DNA of 64,000 nt, from assembly GCF_048066115.1 (NCBI RefSeq), contig NZ_JBLTYX010000018.1:1-64000 (forward strand), read 5' to 3'. This stretch comes from Niveispirillum sp048066115 (GTDB lineage Bacteria > Pseudomonadota > Alphaproteobacteria > Azospirillales > Azospirillaceae). Within the stretch, counting starts at the first letter, position 1. The number at the start of each line of letters is the position of its first letter. The notes beneath the pieces are model-generated. The model saw only the letters and a program-made list of their open reading frames with translations, was not told where the DNA came from and did not search any database. Positions 1-8,114 of the stretch are shown here, piece by piece. A program made the position numbers and the translations under genes.

Positions 1-34
1 CTCTAAGGCCGCCCGTCTAAACAGTGTTTCAGTT

Positions 35-1165
35 TCACACCAGAATCGACCGGTCGATCTCCTTGATCGAGCGCACGCCGGTCAGCGCCATGGCGACCTT
101 CATCTCCTTGGCGAACAGCTCCAGCAGCTGGGTCACCCCACCCTCGCCGCGTGCGGCCAGGGCATAGAGCCAGGCGCGGCCCAGCAGCACGCCTTGGGCA
201 CCGAGGGCCAGCATGCGCACCACGTCCAGGCCGGAGCGGATGCCGCTGTCGGCCAGCACGGTCAGCTTGTCGCCCACCGCCTCGGCAATGGCGGGCAGGG
301 CGCGGGCCGAGGACAGCACGCCATCAAGCTGGCGGCCGCCATGGTTGGAGACGACGATACCGTCGGCGCCGATATCGACGGCGGCTTTGGCATCCTCGGG
401 GTCCAGGATGCCCTTGATGATCAGCGGGCCATCCCAGCCCTGGCGGATCCATTCCAGGTCCGACCAGGAGATGGACGGATCGAAATTCGCCCCCAGCCAG
501 CCCATGTAATCGTTCAGCCCGCTCTTGGCACCCAGCACCGGGGCCAGGTTGCCCAGCTTGTGCGGGCGGCCGTTCAGGCCGACATCCCAGGCCCAGCCGG
601 GCCTTCCCATGGCCTGCAGCACCCGGCGCAGCGGCGCGTTGGGGCCGGACATGCCGGAATGGGCATCACGGTAGCGCGCACCGGGCACCGGCATATCGAC
701 GGTGAAGACCAGGGCCTTGGCCCCCTGTTGCTTGGCCGTGGCCAGCAGGTCACGCATGAAGGCGCGGTCGCGGATGACATAGAGTTGGAACCAGAGCGGC
801 CCGTCGGTGCCGGCCGCCACCTCCGTCAGGGAGCAGATGGAGACGGTGGACAGGCAGAAGGGCAGGCCGGCCTTGTTGGCCGCCCGCGCCGCCTGTACCT
901 CGCCACGGCGATGGTACATGCCGGTGATGCCCACGGGCGCCAGGCCGATGGGCATGGCCATCTTCTGCCCGAACAGGGTCGTGGACAGGTCGATATCCGC
1001 CACATTCTTCAACACCCGCTGGCGCAGCGCGATGCCGGCCAGGTCCGACACGTTGCGGCGCAACGTCTCCTCCGCGTACGCACCGCCATCGGCATAGTCG
1101 AACAGGAAACGCGGGACCCGGCGCCTGGCGGCTTCCCGGAAATCATGGGTGGAGGAGATGATCAT
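35..1165 (-). CDS. lldD: FMN-dependent alpha-hydroxy-acid dehydrogenase, L-lactate dehydrogenase type
   Basis: The 376-residue protein matches the FMN-dependent 2-hydroxy-acid oxidase family in length and motifs. Visible are the N-terminal FLFDYADGGA segment (about residues 20-29), an FMN-binding KGIL near residue 251, and the active-site SNHGGRQLDG in which His275 is the expected proton-abstracting base and the following Arg binds the substrate carboxylate. By family knowledge it oxidises L-lactate or a related 2-hydroxy acid to the 2-oxo acid and passes electrons to the respiratory chain at the inner membrane. The ATG at 1165 is the natural start because the family's conserved N-terminus begins right there. 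It stands alone, with a candidate operator just upstream. Mandelate or glycolate as substrate cannot be excluded; the family call is firm, the exact substrate is not. Confidence 0.88.
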   Translation of the reverse strand: MIISSTHDFREAARRRVPRFLFDYADGGAYAEETLRRNVSDLAGIALRQRVLKNVADIDLSTTLFGQKMAMPIGLAPVGITGMYHRRGEVQAARAANKAGLPFCLSTVSICSLTEVAAGTDGPLWFQLYVIRDRAFMRDLLATAKQQGAKALVFTVDMPVPGARYRDAHSGMSGPNAPLRRVLQAMGRPGWAWDVGLNGRPHKLGNLAPVLGAKSGLNDYMGWLGANFDPSISWSDLEWIRQGWDGPLIIKGILDPEDAKAAVDIGADGIVVSNHGGRQLDGVLSSARALPAIAEAVGDKLTVLADSGIRSGLDVVRMLALGAQGVLLGRAWLYALAARGEGGVTQLLELFAKEMKVAMALTGVRSIKEIDRSILV

Positions 1166-1220
1166 GGTAGGGTACGGCTCCGGCAGGCCGTGCGACCGGC
1201 CGCCCTTTATGATTTGGAAC

Positions 1221-1241
1221 GGTATCTCATATATTAGTACC
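1221..1241. promoter_or_regulatory. Candidate operator upstream of the lldD-like gene
   Basis: An AT-rich stretch between the lldD-like start and the neighbouring reductase carries GGTA and TACC half-sites in dyad arrangement around a TATAT core. Position about 55-75 bases upstream of the start codon and the half-site geometry would suit a GntR/LldR-type regulator. This is inference; no regulator gene lies nearby. Confidence 0.25.
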
Positions 1242-1255
1242 AGATGCGGGCGGCA

Positions 1256-2014
1256 TCAATAGAAGCTGATATCGCGCCCCAGCCCCGCGAAGCGCAGCCC
1301 GGCATCGACATACAGCGTCTGGCCCGTCGTCACGTCGCTTTGCAGCAGGTAGAGGCAGGCGCGTGCGACATCCTCGGCACCCGGCCCGGTGAAAAGCGGG
1401 TTCTGCGCGTGCAGCCGTTCGAACTCTTCCTGCGACTGACCGGGGGCGGGCAGGATATAGCCCGGCGCCACGGCATTGACCCGCAGGCGCGGGGCGCCGG
1501 CCCTGGCCAGAGCCTCCCCCAGCCCCATCAGCGCGTATTTGGACAGGGTGTAGGACAGGTGGTCGCCGTGCGGGCTGGCCAGTTTCTGGTCCAGGATATT
1601 GACGATGGCGCCCGTCACCCCGTCCGGCAACTGGGCCAGCAGCGCCTGCGACAACAGCGCCGGGGCGATGGTGTTGGGCAGGTAATGGGCCAGCATGCGC
1701 TCGGCCGTCAGGCTGGCGATGTCATCCCATTCGAAGATGGAGGCGCTGTTGACCAGGGCGGTCAGGGGGCGGCCCAATGCGGCGGCGGCGGCCGGGATCA
1801 GGCCCGGCACCTGGGCGGGATCGGCCAGATCGGCGGGGACGGATACCACCTTCACGCCCGTGGCGCGCAGGGCGGCCAGGGTTTCGTCCAGCTCAGGGCC
1901 AGCCGTGCGGTAATGGATGGCGACATCCATACCGGCTTTGGCACAGACCCCTGCCATGGCGGCCCCCAGCCGGCGCGCACCACCGGTGACCAGGACGGCG
2001 TGCGGCTGGGTCAT
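1256..2014 (-). CDS. Short-chain dehydrogenase, pteridine reductase (PTR1/FolM) type
   Basis: This 252-residue SDR has the N-terminal TGGARRLG dinucleotide-binding motif (residues 10-17) and an LVNSASIF segment near 88. The catalytic set is unusual for a classical SDR: instead of the usual serine there is Asp142, followed 13 residues later by Tyr155 and then Lys159. The same Asp-13-Tyr-4-Lys spacing is known from pteridine reductase PTR1, and FolM belongs to the same group. It probably reduces a pterin such as dihydromonapterin or dihydrobiopterin, using NADPH in the cytoplasm. The downstream reading of the transcript is short, but the upstream partner, a FolB-like gene, overlaps its start by four bases, so the two are almost certainly co-translated. 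Confidence 0.8.
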   Translation of the reverse strand: MTQPHAVLVTGGARRLGAAMAGVCAKAGMDVAIHYRTAGPELDETLAALRATGVKVVSVPADLADPAQVPGLIPAAAAALGRPLTALVNSASIFEWDDIASLTAERMLAHYLPNTIAPALLSQALLAQLPDGVTGAIVNILDQKLASPHGDHLSYTLSKYALMGLGEALARAGAPRLRVNAVAPGYILPAPGQSQEEFERLHAQNPLFTGPGAEDVARACLYLLQSDVTTGQTLYVDAGLRFAGLGRDISFY

Positions 2015-2370
2015 GACGGGCGCTCCAGGGCGATCTGGCTGGTGAAACCGGGGTCGGCGGGGCTGTGGATCGCGATCTTCTGCGACAGGATGCGGGTGTC
2101 GAAATCGAAGATAAAGCGGCCCAGCGCCTGGGCCATGGCATCGGCATCGGTGAACGGGCCCTCATCGCGGAAAGGGCCCAGGATGTGGCGCACGATCTTC
2201 GAATAATCGACGGTCATGGAGATATCGTCGGGATCGCCGGTGAAGGGGCCGGTGACCGACGTGCCCAGGCGCAGATTGACGCGGATGTCCAGATCATCGG
2301 TCCGCCCCGCGACGGGCAGCCTTGTCGCCACCTCGCGCACCAGGATCTGGAAATGGGGGGAGGGGATCAT
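2011..2370 (-). CDS. Dihydroneopterin aldolase/epimerase-like protein (FolB/FolX type)
   Basis: The 119-residue protein has the length and general layout of the tunnelling-fold FolB/FolX family: an N-terminal strand entering a short domain, a VDYSKIVRHI segment near residues 74-83 that corresponds to the family's conserved helix start, and a C-terminal strand with a KIAIHSP motif. FolB cleaves 7,8-dihydroneopterin, FolX epimerises its triphosphate. Its stop overlaps the start of the PTR1-like reductase. In gammaproteobacteria FolX and FolM act together to make tetrahydromonapterin, the cofactor of phenylalanine hydroxylase, so the pairing supports a pterin-cofactor role. Divergence from canonical FolB is considerable, so the exact reaction is inferred. 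Confidence 0.62.
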   Translation of the reverse strand: MIPSPHFQILVREVATRLPVAGRTDDLDIRVNLRLGTSVTGPFTGDPDDISMTVDYSKIVRHILGPFRDEGPFTDADAMAQALGRFIFDFDTRILSQKIAIHSPADPGFTSQIALERPS

Positions 2371-2476
2371 GGTTTTCCGCCCGGCTCGACAAAAGTTCCA
2401 GCCGGGCTAATATCAGCCCGAAGCCGAAAGAGGAACAGGGGATGCTTGTGGTGCGGCGGAAGATCGGGAACCGGGC

Positions 2477-3235
2477 GTGAGCGGCGACCTTCTGCGCCTG
2501 TCCGGCCTGTCCCTGACCTATCCCAACGGCACGACAGCGCTGGACGGTGTCGACCTGCGCGTGGCGGAGGGGGAGTTCCTGTCGCTGCTGGGGCCCAGCG
2601 GATGCGGCAAGAGCAGTATATTGCGGTTGGTGGCCGGGCTGATGACGCCCACGGGCGGGACGGTCGACTGGGTGCGGCCGCTGGCGCGGGGCGATATCGG
2701 CTTCGTGTTCCAGGAACCGACCCTGATGCCCTGGGCCCGGATCATCGACAATGTGCGCCTGCCGCTGGACCTTGCGGGCGTGGCCAGGGCGGAGGCGGAT
2801 GAGCGGGCGGCGGATGGCTTGCGCCGCGTGGGGCTGGGCGATTTCCTGAGGGCGTTTCCGCGCGAATTGTCGGGCGGCATGAAGATGCGCGCGGCCCTGG
2901 CCCGCGCCCTGGTGACACGGCCGCGCCTGCTGCTGCTGGATGAGCCGTTCGCGGCGCTTGACGAGATCACGCGGCTGAAGCTGAACGACGATCTGTTGGC
3001 ATTTTGGGGGCGGGAGCGGTTCACGGCGGTCTTCGTCACCCATTCGGTGTTCGAGAGCGTCTATCTGTCAGGCCGCATCGCCGTCATGGGGCCACGGCCG
3101 GGGCGGGTGGCGGCGCAGATGGATGTGGACCTGCCCTATCCGCGCGACCTGCCGGTGCGCACCGGTGCAGCCTATGGCGCCATTTGCCGCGAGGTATCGG
3201 AACGGCTGCATCTGGCCATGGGAGAAGCGGCATGA
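2477..3235 (+). CDS. ABC transporter ATP-binding protein, nitrate/sulfonate/taurine type
   Basis: A 252-residue ATPase with Walker A GPSGCGKS (residues 39-46), Q-loop Gln79, signature LSGGM (131-135) and Walker B LLLLDEP (151-157), followed by the H-loop THSVFES. Size and sequence style fit the SsuB/TauB/ThiZ group that energises uptake of sulfonates, nitrate or thiamine precursors. The start is a GTG. The stop overlaps the permease start as ATGA, so the two are translationally coupled. No periplasmic binding protein is encoded next to the pair, so the substrate cannot be read from context. Confidence 0.88.
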   Translation: MSGDLLRLSGLSLTYPNGTTALDGVDLRVAEGEFLSLLGPSGCGKSSILRLVAGLMTPTGGTVDWVRPLARGDIGFVFQEPTLMPWARIIDNVRLPLDLAGVARAEADERAADGLRRVGLGDFLRAFPRELSGGMKMRAALARALVTRPRLLLLDEPFAALDEITRLKLNDDLLAFWGRERFTAVFVTHSVFESVYLSGRIAVMGPRPGRVAAQMDVDLPYPRDLPVRTGAAYGAICREVSERLHLAMGEAA

Positions 3236-4011
3236 GCGGGGATTGGCCACATCGCCTGCTGCCGCCGCTGGTCGGGCTGCTGTTCCTGGGTTTCTGGGAA
3301 ATGGCGGTGTCGGTGTGGGAAATCCCGCCCTTCGTGCTGCCGCCGCCCAGCGCCATTGCTAAGGCGCTGTGGAATGACGCGCCGCTGCTGCTCCAGTCTG
3401 GTTGGATCACCCTGATCATCACGGTGCAGGCCTTTCTGCTGGCTCTGATCACAGGCGTGGGGCTAGCGGTTCTGTTCCGGCAGTCGCGTGCGCTGGAGGC
3501 GGCACTTTACCCCTATGCGGTGATTTTGCAGGTCACGCCCATCGTGGCCATCGCCCCCTTGGTGATCATCTGGGTCGGGTATGAGCAGGTGAACCTGTCG
3601 CTGCTGATCCTGGCCTGGACCGTGGCCTTCTTCCCCATACTGTCCAACAGCACGGCCGGGCTGGCATCGGTGGACCCGAACCTGCGCGACCTGTTCCGGC
3701 TTTATGGGGCCACGCGCTGGCAGCTGCTGTGGCATTTGCAGCTGCCATCGGCCCTGCCCTATATCGTGGCCGGCGCCAAGATCTCCAGCGGGCTGGCACT
3801 GATCGGGGCGGTGGTGGCGGAATTCGTCGCCGGATCGGGTACCGCGTCCGGATTGGCCTGGCGCATCATCGAGGCCGGTAACCGATTGAATATGCCCAGG
3901 CTTTTTGCGGCCCTGACCCTGCTGTCGGTCCTGGGCATCGCGATTTTCGCGGCCCTGTCCTGGGTACAGCGTCTGCTGCTGCGCCGCTGGCATCCGGGCA
4001 CGATGGGGTAG
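3232..4011 (+). CDS. ABC transporter permease, nitrate/sulfonate/taurine (SsuC/TauC) type
   Basis: Taking the ATG that overlaps the upstream ATPase stop gives a 259-residue inner-membrane permease, the usual size for SsuC/TauC. An N-terminal membrane span (LLPPLVGLLFLGFWEMAV) is followed by PPSAIAKAL, a typical element of this family, then about five more spans. The EAA coupling region is present as LFRLYGATRWQLLWHLQLPS around residues 160-180. Together with the ATPase it would form an importer of sulfonate-, nitrate- or pyrimidine-type solutes. The reading frame is open much further upstream, but that part runs antiparallel to ATPase codons and lacks a membrane signature. Confidence 0.87.
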   Translation: MSGDWPHRLLPPLVGLLFLGFWEMAVSVWEIPPFVLPPPSAIAKALWNDAPLLLQSGWITLIITVQAFLLALITGVGLAVLFRQSRALEAALYPYAVILQVTPIVAIAPLVIIWVGYEQVNLSLLILAWTVAFFPILSNSTAGLASVDPNLRDLFRLYGATRWQLLWHLQLPSALPYIVAGAKISSGLALIGAVVAEFVAGSGTASGLAWRIIEAGNRLNMPRLFAALTLLSVLGIAIFAALSWVQRLLLRRWHPGTMG

Positions 4012-4262
4012 GGCCAAACCCGTCTTTTGCGGCACCCTTCCATCGGTAGCACCAGCCGGGTAACGCCAATGACCCCGGCGCCCAATGCCGCTTCCCGGCG
4101 TTGAACCGGCACGACCACCCAGGGAGCATCCCCGAAGAGGCGGTCGTAAAGCCGGTGATGGATACCCGCGCCCAGGCCGCCTTCGAGCACCCCCGGCACC
4201 ATCCCGGCCCGCCCCACCCCGATGCCACGGGGTGGCCAAACGTGATGAATGGGAGATATGAG

Positions 4263-5060
4263 ATGACCACCTACAGCCATTTCAACGTGATCAATGGCAC
4301 CGTCGCGGCCGAAGCCATCAATGGCGGCGCCGGGTTCGATTGGATCACGGGCGGTGCCGGCAATGATGTCGTCAATGGCGGCGGCGGCCTGAATGCCGCG
4401 GTCTTCACCGGCAATTCCCGCGATTACGACATCGATGTCGACAATGGCATCGCCACCATCAGCGGTGCCGACGGCACCGACACCTTGCAGAACGTCCAGT
4501 TCGCCGTCTTCGCCGACAAGACCGTGGCCCTATTCGAGGCGACGCCGCTGTTCAGCGGGTTCGACGAGGATTTCTACCTGCAGAGCAATCCGGACGTGCT
4601 GGCCGCCGTCCAGGCCGGTGTCTATGAGAGCGGCGAGGAGCATTTCGAGAATTACGGCAAGTTCGAGAACCGCGTCTATCAGGCCACCGATGGCTTCGAC
4701 GCGGCCTATTACGCGGAGGTCTATGGCGACGTGCAGGCCGCCGGCATCGCCGCGGTCACCCATTACGAGACCAATGGCCAGGCCGAGGGACGCAGCACGC
4801 ATCTCTATTTCGACGCCAACTATTACCTGGAGGCCAATCCCGACGTGGCACTGGCCGGCGTCGATCCCTGGACCCACTATGCCACCTATGGCTGGAAGGA
4901 AGGCCGCAACCCGTCGCCCTTCTTCGATGTCGACGCCTATCTGACGGCCAATCCCGACGTGGCGGCCGGGGGCATCGACCCGCTCTACCATTACCTGAAC
5001 TGGGGTGAGGAAGAGGGCCGCCAGGCCCATATCGACACCAGTTTCTATGCCATCGCCTGA
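4263..5060 (+). CDS. RTX-like secreted protein with NPDV/HY repeats, copy 1
   Basis: The chosen ATG follows a GGGAG ribosome site at seven bases and gives 265 residues. No N-terminal signal peptide is present. Residues about 15-45 hold a short glycine/aspartate block (GGAGFDWITGGAGND) of the RTX nonapeptide type that binds calcium in type I secreted proteins. From about residue 95 to the end come four roughly 35-residue repeats of the pattern FDxxYYLxxNPDV...AGxDPxxHYxxYGWxEGR. Similar repeats occur at the ends of alphaproteobacterial RTX proteins, but here they form the whole protein with no enzyme or toxin domain. Secretion by a type I system is inferred; none is encoded nearby. The next gene is a paralogue. 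Confidence 0.75.
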   Translation: MTTYSHFNVINGTVAAEAINGGAGFDWITGGAGNDVVNGGGGLNAAVFTGNSRDYDIDVDNGIATISGADGTDTLQNVQFAVFADKTVALFEATPLFSGFDEDFYLQSNPDVLAAVQAGVYESGEEHFENYGKFENRVYQATDGFDAAYYAEVYGDVQAAGIAAVTHYETNGQAEGRSTHLYFDANYYLEANPDVALAGVDPWTHYATYGWKEGRNPSPFFDVDAYLTANPDVAAGGIDPLYHYLNWGEEEGRQAHIDTSFYAIA

Positions 5061-5261
5061 CCTTTGACAGGTTCTTGTATGATCCGCATAGGCCGGGCCT
5101 AGCTTGAACGGACCGGATAGGCTGGGGGAGATAGTCTTCTCCGGCCTTTCCCTGGTTCGGCCTAGGGCTCGAATGGTAATTCCAAAGACTTTGGAGACAA
5201 TTTCTTCCCTTCCGGTGTTTCAACTCCAGGCAATCAAACTGGGCTGAGAGAGGAGACATCC

Positions 5262-6056
5262 ATGGGCAACCATACGCAATTCACCCGTCACAATGGCACC
5301 AGCGGCAATGACACGCTGGAGGGTGGTGCCGGCTTCGATCTTCTGAACGGTGGGACCGGCAACGACACGCTGAACGGTGGCGGCGGGCTGAACGCCGCCG
5401 TCTATAGCGGCAATGCCGACGCCTACGGCATCTCCGGCATCGATTCGCCGACGGTGGTGATTTCCGGGTTCGAGGGCACGGACACCCTGACCAATGTCCA
5501 GTTCGCCATCTTCGCCGACAAGGTCGTGCCGCTGTACAAGCCGACGCCGCTGTTCGAATTCGACGAACAGTTCTATCTGAACAGCAACCCCGACGTGTTT
5601 GCCGCCGTGCAGAACGGCACCTATAGCAGCGGCCTGCAGCATTACAACCTGCATGGTCAGGCCGAAGGCCGGCTGGGCGGGCCCAGCGGCGTGTTCGATG
5701 CCGGCTATTACGTCGCCGTCTATGGCGACGTGGATGCGGCCAACATCCCGGCCATCGACCATTACAATACCTATGGCCGGGCCGAGGATCGCAGCATCAA
5801 CCTGCTGTTCGATGTCGATTACTATCTGTCCAGCAATCCCGACGTGGCCGCGGCCGGTGTCGACCCCTGGACGCACTATACCTTCTATGGCTGGAAGGAA
5901 GGTCGCAACCCGTCGCCCTTCTTCGATAGCGACGCCTATCTGGCGGCCAATCCCGACGTCGTCGAACTGGATATGAGCCCCCTCTACCATTATCTGAACT
6001 GGGGTCAGAAGGAAGGCCGCGACATCTATCTGGACACGTTCTTCCTGGTCGCCTGA
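5262..6056 (+). CDS. RTX-like secreted protein with NPDV/HY repeats, copy 2
   Basis: At 264 residues this is a full-length paralogue of the preceding gene, 200 bases downstream on the same strand with its own GAGAGGAG ribosome site. The order is the same: an N-terminal calcium-type block (GGAGFDLLNGGTGNDTLNG), a linker ending FADKVVPLYKPTPLF, then four NPDV/HYxxYG repeats. The two proteins are colinear and clearly arose by tandem duplication, with most change in the linker and first repeat. A strong hairpin terminator follows. Function unknown; likely an extracellular or surface calcium-binding protein exported by type I secretion. Confidence 0.76.
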   Translation: MGNHTQFTRHNGTSGNDTLEGGAGFDLLNGGTGNDTLNGGGGLNAAVYSGNADAYGISGIDSPTVVISGFEGTDTLTNVQFAIFADKVVPLYKPTPLFEFDEQFYLNSNPDVFAAVQNGTYSSGLQHYNLHGQAEGRLGGPSGVFDAGYYVAVYGDVDAANIPAIDHYNTYGRAEDRSINLLFDVDYYLSSNPDVAAAGVDPWTHYTFYGWKEGRNPSPFFDSDAYLAANPDVVELDMSPLYHYLNWGQKEGRDIYLDTFFLVA

Positions 6057-6063
6057 TATCTGC

Positions 6064-6097
6064 CCCCCTCCCGATGGGCTGTCCCATCGGGAGGGGG
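6064..6097 (+). terminator. Strong hairpin after the RTX-like pair
   Basis: A perfect 15-bp stem (arms 6064-6078 and 6083-6097) closes a CTGT loop eight bases after the stop codon. There is no U-run, so it could be an intrinsic terminator of reduced strength or an mRNA 3'-end stabiliser. Confidence 0.65.
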
Positions 6098-6200
6098 TAT
6101 GACACGCTTGCGGGCAGGGGGTTGTTGACCCGCCAGGACGGTTAATGTCAATTGGCATGGTGCACCGCCCCATCGATGCGGCGCACCAGGGCCAGGAACC

Positions 6201-7340
6201 GTGCAGACCGGAACAATCACCTCCGCGTGGGAAGAGAATCAGTTCGTCCTGGCCGCGGCCGGTCGCTGGGATATCGCGTCCGCCGAACGGCTGGGCCCGC
6301 AATTGCAGAACCGCAATCCGGGGCGCAAGGGCGCGCCCGTCTGTCTGGACCTGTCGGGCCTGACGGCGCTGGATACGGCCGGCGCCCTGCTGCTGGACCG
6401 GTTGATCCGCCGCCTGCGCGGGCAAGGGCATGTGGTGGCTGTGGTGGGCGCCCGTCCCGATCTCTGCACGCTGTTGAAGGATGTGCAGCGTGCGGCTGCG
6501 GGTGTCGCTGTGCATGCCCCCGCGCCGTCGGAGCCCCGCCCCGCTTTCCCGCTTGCCGATCGTATCGGTCGCGCAACGGTCGGCATCTGGCATGACATCC
6601 TGTCCATGCTGGCCTTCCTGGGCCTGGTCACGGTGACGGCCTTGCGCCTGCTGCGCACGCCTTCCCGCATCCGGCTGAAGCCGCTTTTCTTCCATCTGGA
6701 ACAGGTGGGGTTGAATTCCCTGCCCATCGTCGGCCTGCTGTCCTTCCTGATCGGCATCGTTCTGGCCTATCAGGGCGCGGATCAGCTGCGTCGTTTCGGT
6801 GCCGAAATCTATGTCGTCAACCTGCTGGGCATCGGTGTCCTGCGGGAGATCGGCATATTGATGACCTCCATCATCGTCGCCGGCCGCTCCGGTTCCGCCT
6901 TCACCGCCCAGATCGGGACCATGAAGGTGAACCAGGAGGTGGACGCCATGCGCACGCTGGGCCTGGACCCGGTGGAGATGCTGGTGCTGCCGCGCCTGTT
7001 CGCGCTGGTCATCGCCCTGCCGCTGGTGGGCTTCTTCGCCAATGTCATGGCTTTGGTTGGCGGTGCCATCATGGCCTATGCCTATCTCGACATCAATTTC
7101 GGGCAGTTCGCCCGCCAGCTCCAGATCGCGGTCAGCACCACGACCCTGTTCGTGGGCCTGTCGAAGGCGCCGGTCTTCGCCGCCGTCATCGCCCTGGTCG
7201 GCTGTTTTGAGGGGCTGCGGGTCAGCGGCAGTGCCGAAAGCGTGGGCCTCTTGACCACGCGATCGGTGGTCATCTCCATCTTCCTGGTGATCCTGCTGGA
7301 TGCCGGCTTCTCCATCCTCTTCTCCTATATCGGGATCTGA
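6201..7340 (+). CDS. mlaE: Phospholipid-transport ABC permease, STAS-MlaE fusion
   Basis: The 379-residue protein begins with an approximately 95-residue STAS-like domain (LDLSGLTALDTAGALLLDRL near residues 50-70) fused to a complete MlaE permease domain of five or six spans, which starts around residue 120 and includes the typical ILMTSIIVAGRSGSAFTAQIG segment. In E. coli MlaB (STAS) and MlaE are separate; the fused form is common in alphaproteobacteria. It is the inner-membrane subunit of the Mla system for lipid traffic between inner and outer membranes. The start is a GTG preceded by AGGA. It heads a run of co-directional genes with tiny gaps (ATPase, MCE protein, lipoprotein, TAXI protein). 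Confidence 0.92.
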   Translation: MQTGTITSAWEENQFVLAAAGRWDIASAERLGPQLQNRNPGRKGAPVCLDLSGLTALDTAGALLLDRLIRRLRGQGHVVAVVGARPDLCTLLKDVQRAAAGVAVHAPAPSEPRPAFPLADRIGRATVGIWHDILSMLAFLGLVTVTALRLLRTPSRIRLKPLFFHLEQVGLNSLPIVGLLSFLIGIVLAYQGADQLRRFGAEIYVVNLLGIGVLREIGILMTSIIVAGRSGSAFTAQIGTMKVNQEVDAMRTLGLDPVEMLVLPRLFALVIALPLVGFFANVMALVGGAIMAYAYLDINFGQFARQLQIAVSTTTLFVGLSKAPVFAAVIALVGCFEGLRVSGSAESVGLLTTRSVVISIFLVILLDAGFSILFSYIGI

Positions 7341-7341
7341 C

Positions 7342-8109
7342 ATGGCGGCGCCCGTCATCTCCGTCCGGGGTCTGAAGACGCGCTTCGGCGCGCAGATCGT
7401 GCATGACGGCGTCGACCTGGATGTGATGAAGGGGGAGGTGATCGGCCTTGTCGGCGGGTCGGGCACCGGCAAATCCGTGCTGCTGCGTGAGATCGTGGGG
7501 CTGATGGACCCGTCGGCCGGCCGCATCCAGGTGCTGGGCCGCGACACCGCCACACTGTCGGAGACGGAGCGGCTGGCGCTGCAGGCCCGCTGGGGCATGC
7601 TGTTCCAGGACGGGGCGCTGTTCAGCTCGCTGACCGTGCTGGAGAACATCAAGGTTCCGCTGAAGGAACATACCAGGCTGCCCCAGGAACTGGTGGATGA
7701 GATCGCGCGGGTGAAGGTGGCCATGGTCGGCCTAGCGCCCGATGCGGGGGACAAATACCCCTCGCAACTGTCGGGCGGCATGCGCAAGCGCGCCGGCCTG
7801 GCGCGTGCCCTGGCGCTGGATCCGGAAATCCTGTTCCTGGACGAACCGACGGCCGGTCTGGACCCGATCGGGGCGGCCGCGTTCGACGAACTGATCGGTT
7901 CCTTGCAGAAAAGCCTGGGCCTGACCGTTTTCATGGTGACCCATGATCTGGACAGCCTGTATGCCATCTGCGACCGCATCGCCGTGCTGGTGGACAAGAA
8001 GCTGGTGATCGGTACGATTGACGAACTGCTGCGCCAGGATCATCCCTGGATCCGCGATTATTTCCACGGGGTCCGCGGACGCGCGGCCAGTGCGGCGAAG
8101 GGGAACTGA
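7342..8109 (+). CDS. mlaF: Phospholipid-transport ABC ATPase, MlaF type
   Basis: Starting at the ATG one base after the permease stop gives 255 residues. Walker A GGSGTGKS (near residue 39), signature LSGGM, Walker B ILFLDEPTAGLDP and H-loop VTHDLDS are all present. The length and the LVGGSGTGKSVLLREI sequence are typical of MlaF. It supplies energy for the MlaE permease at the cytoplasmic face. It is translated directly after mlaE and five bases before mlaD. Confidence 0.92.
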   Translation: MAAPVISVRGLKTRFGAQIVHDGVDLDVMKGEVIGLVGGSGTGKSVLLREIVGLMDPSAGRIQVLGRDTATLSETERLALQARWGMLFQDGALFSSLTVLENIKVPLKEHTRLPQELVDEIARVKVAMVGLAPDAGDKYPSQLSGGMRKRAGLARALALDPEILFLDEPTAGLDPIGAAAFDELIGSLQKSLGLTVFMVTHDLDSLYAICDRIAVLVDKKLVIGTIDELLRQDHPWIRDYFHGVRGRAASAAKGN

Positions 8110-8114
8110 GGGAC

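Noticed and set aside
4101..4262. Upstream in-frame extension of the first RTX-like protein
   Set aside because: The extension has no counterpart in the paralogue, and the ATG at 4263 has the better-placed GGGAG site.
5220..7997. A 925-codon frame on the minus strand across the RTX and mla genes
   Set aside because: It is antisense to well-recognised mlaE and mlaF genes and reads as typical GC-rich antisense, with many Gln, His and Arg runs.
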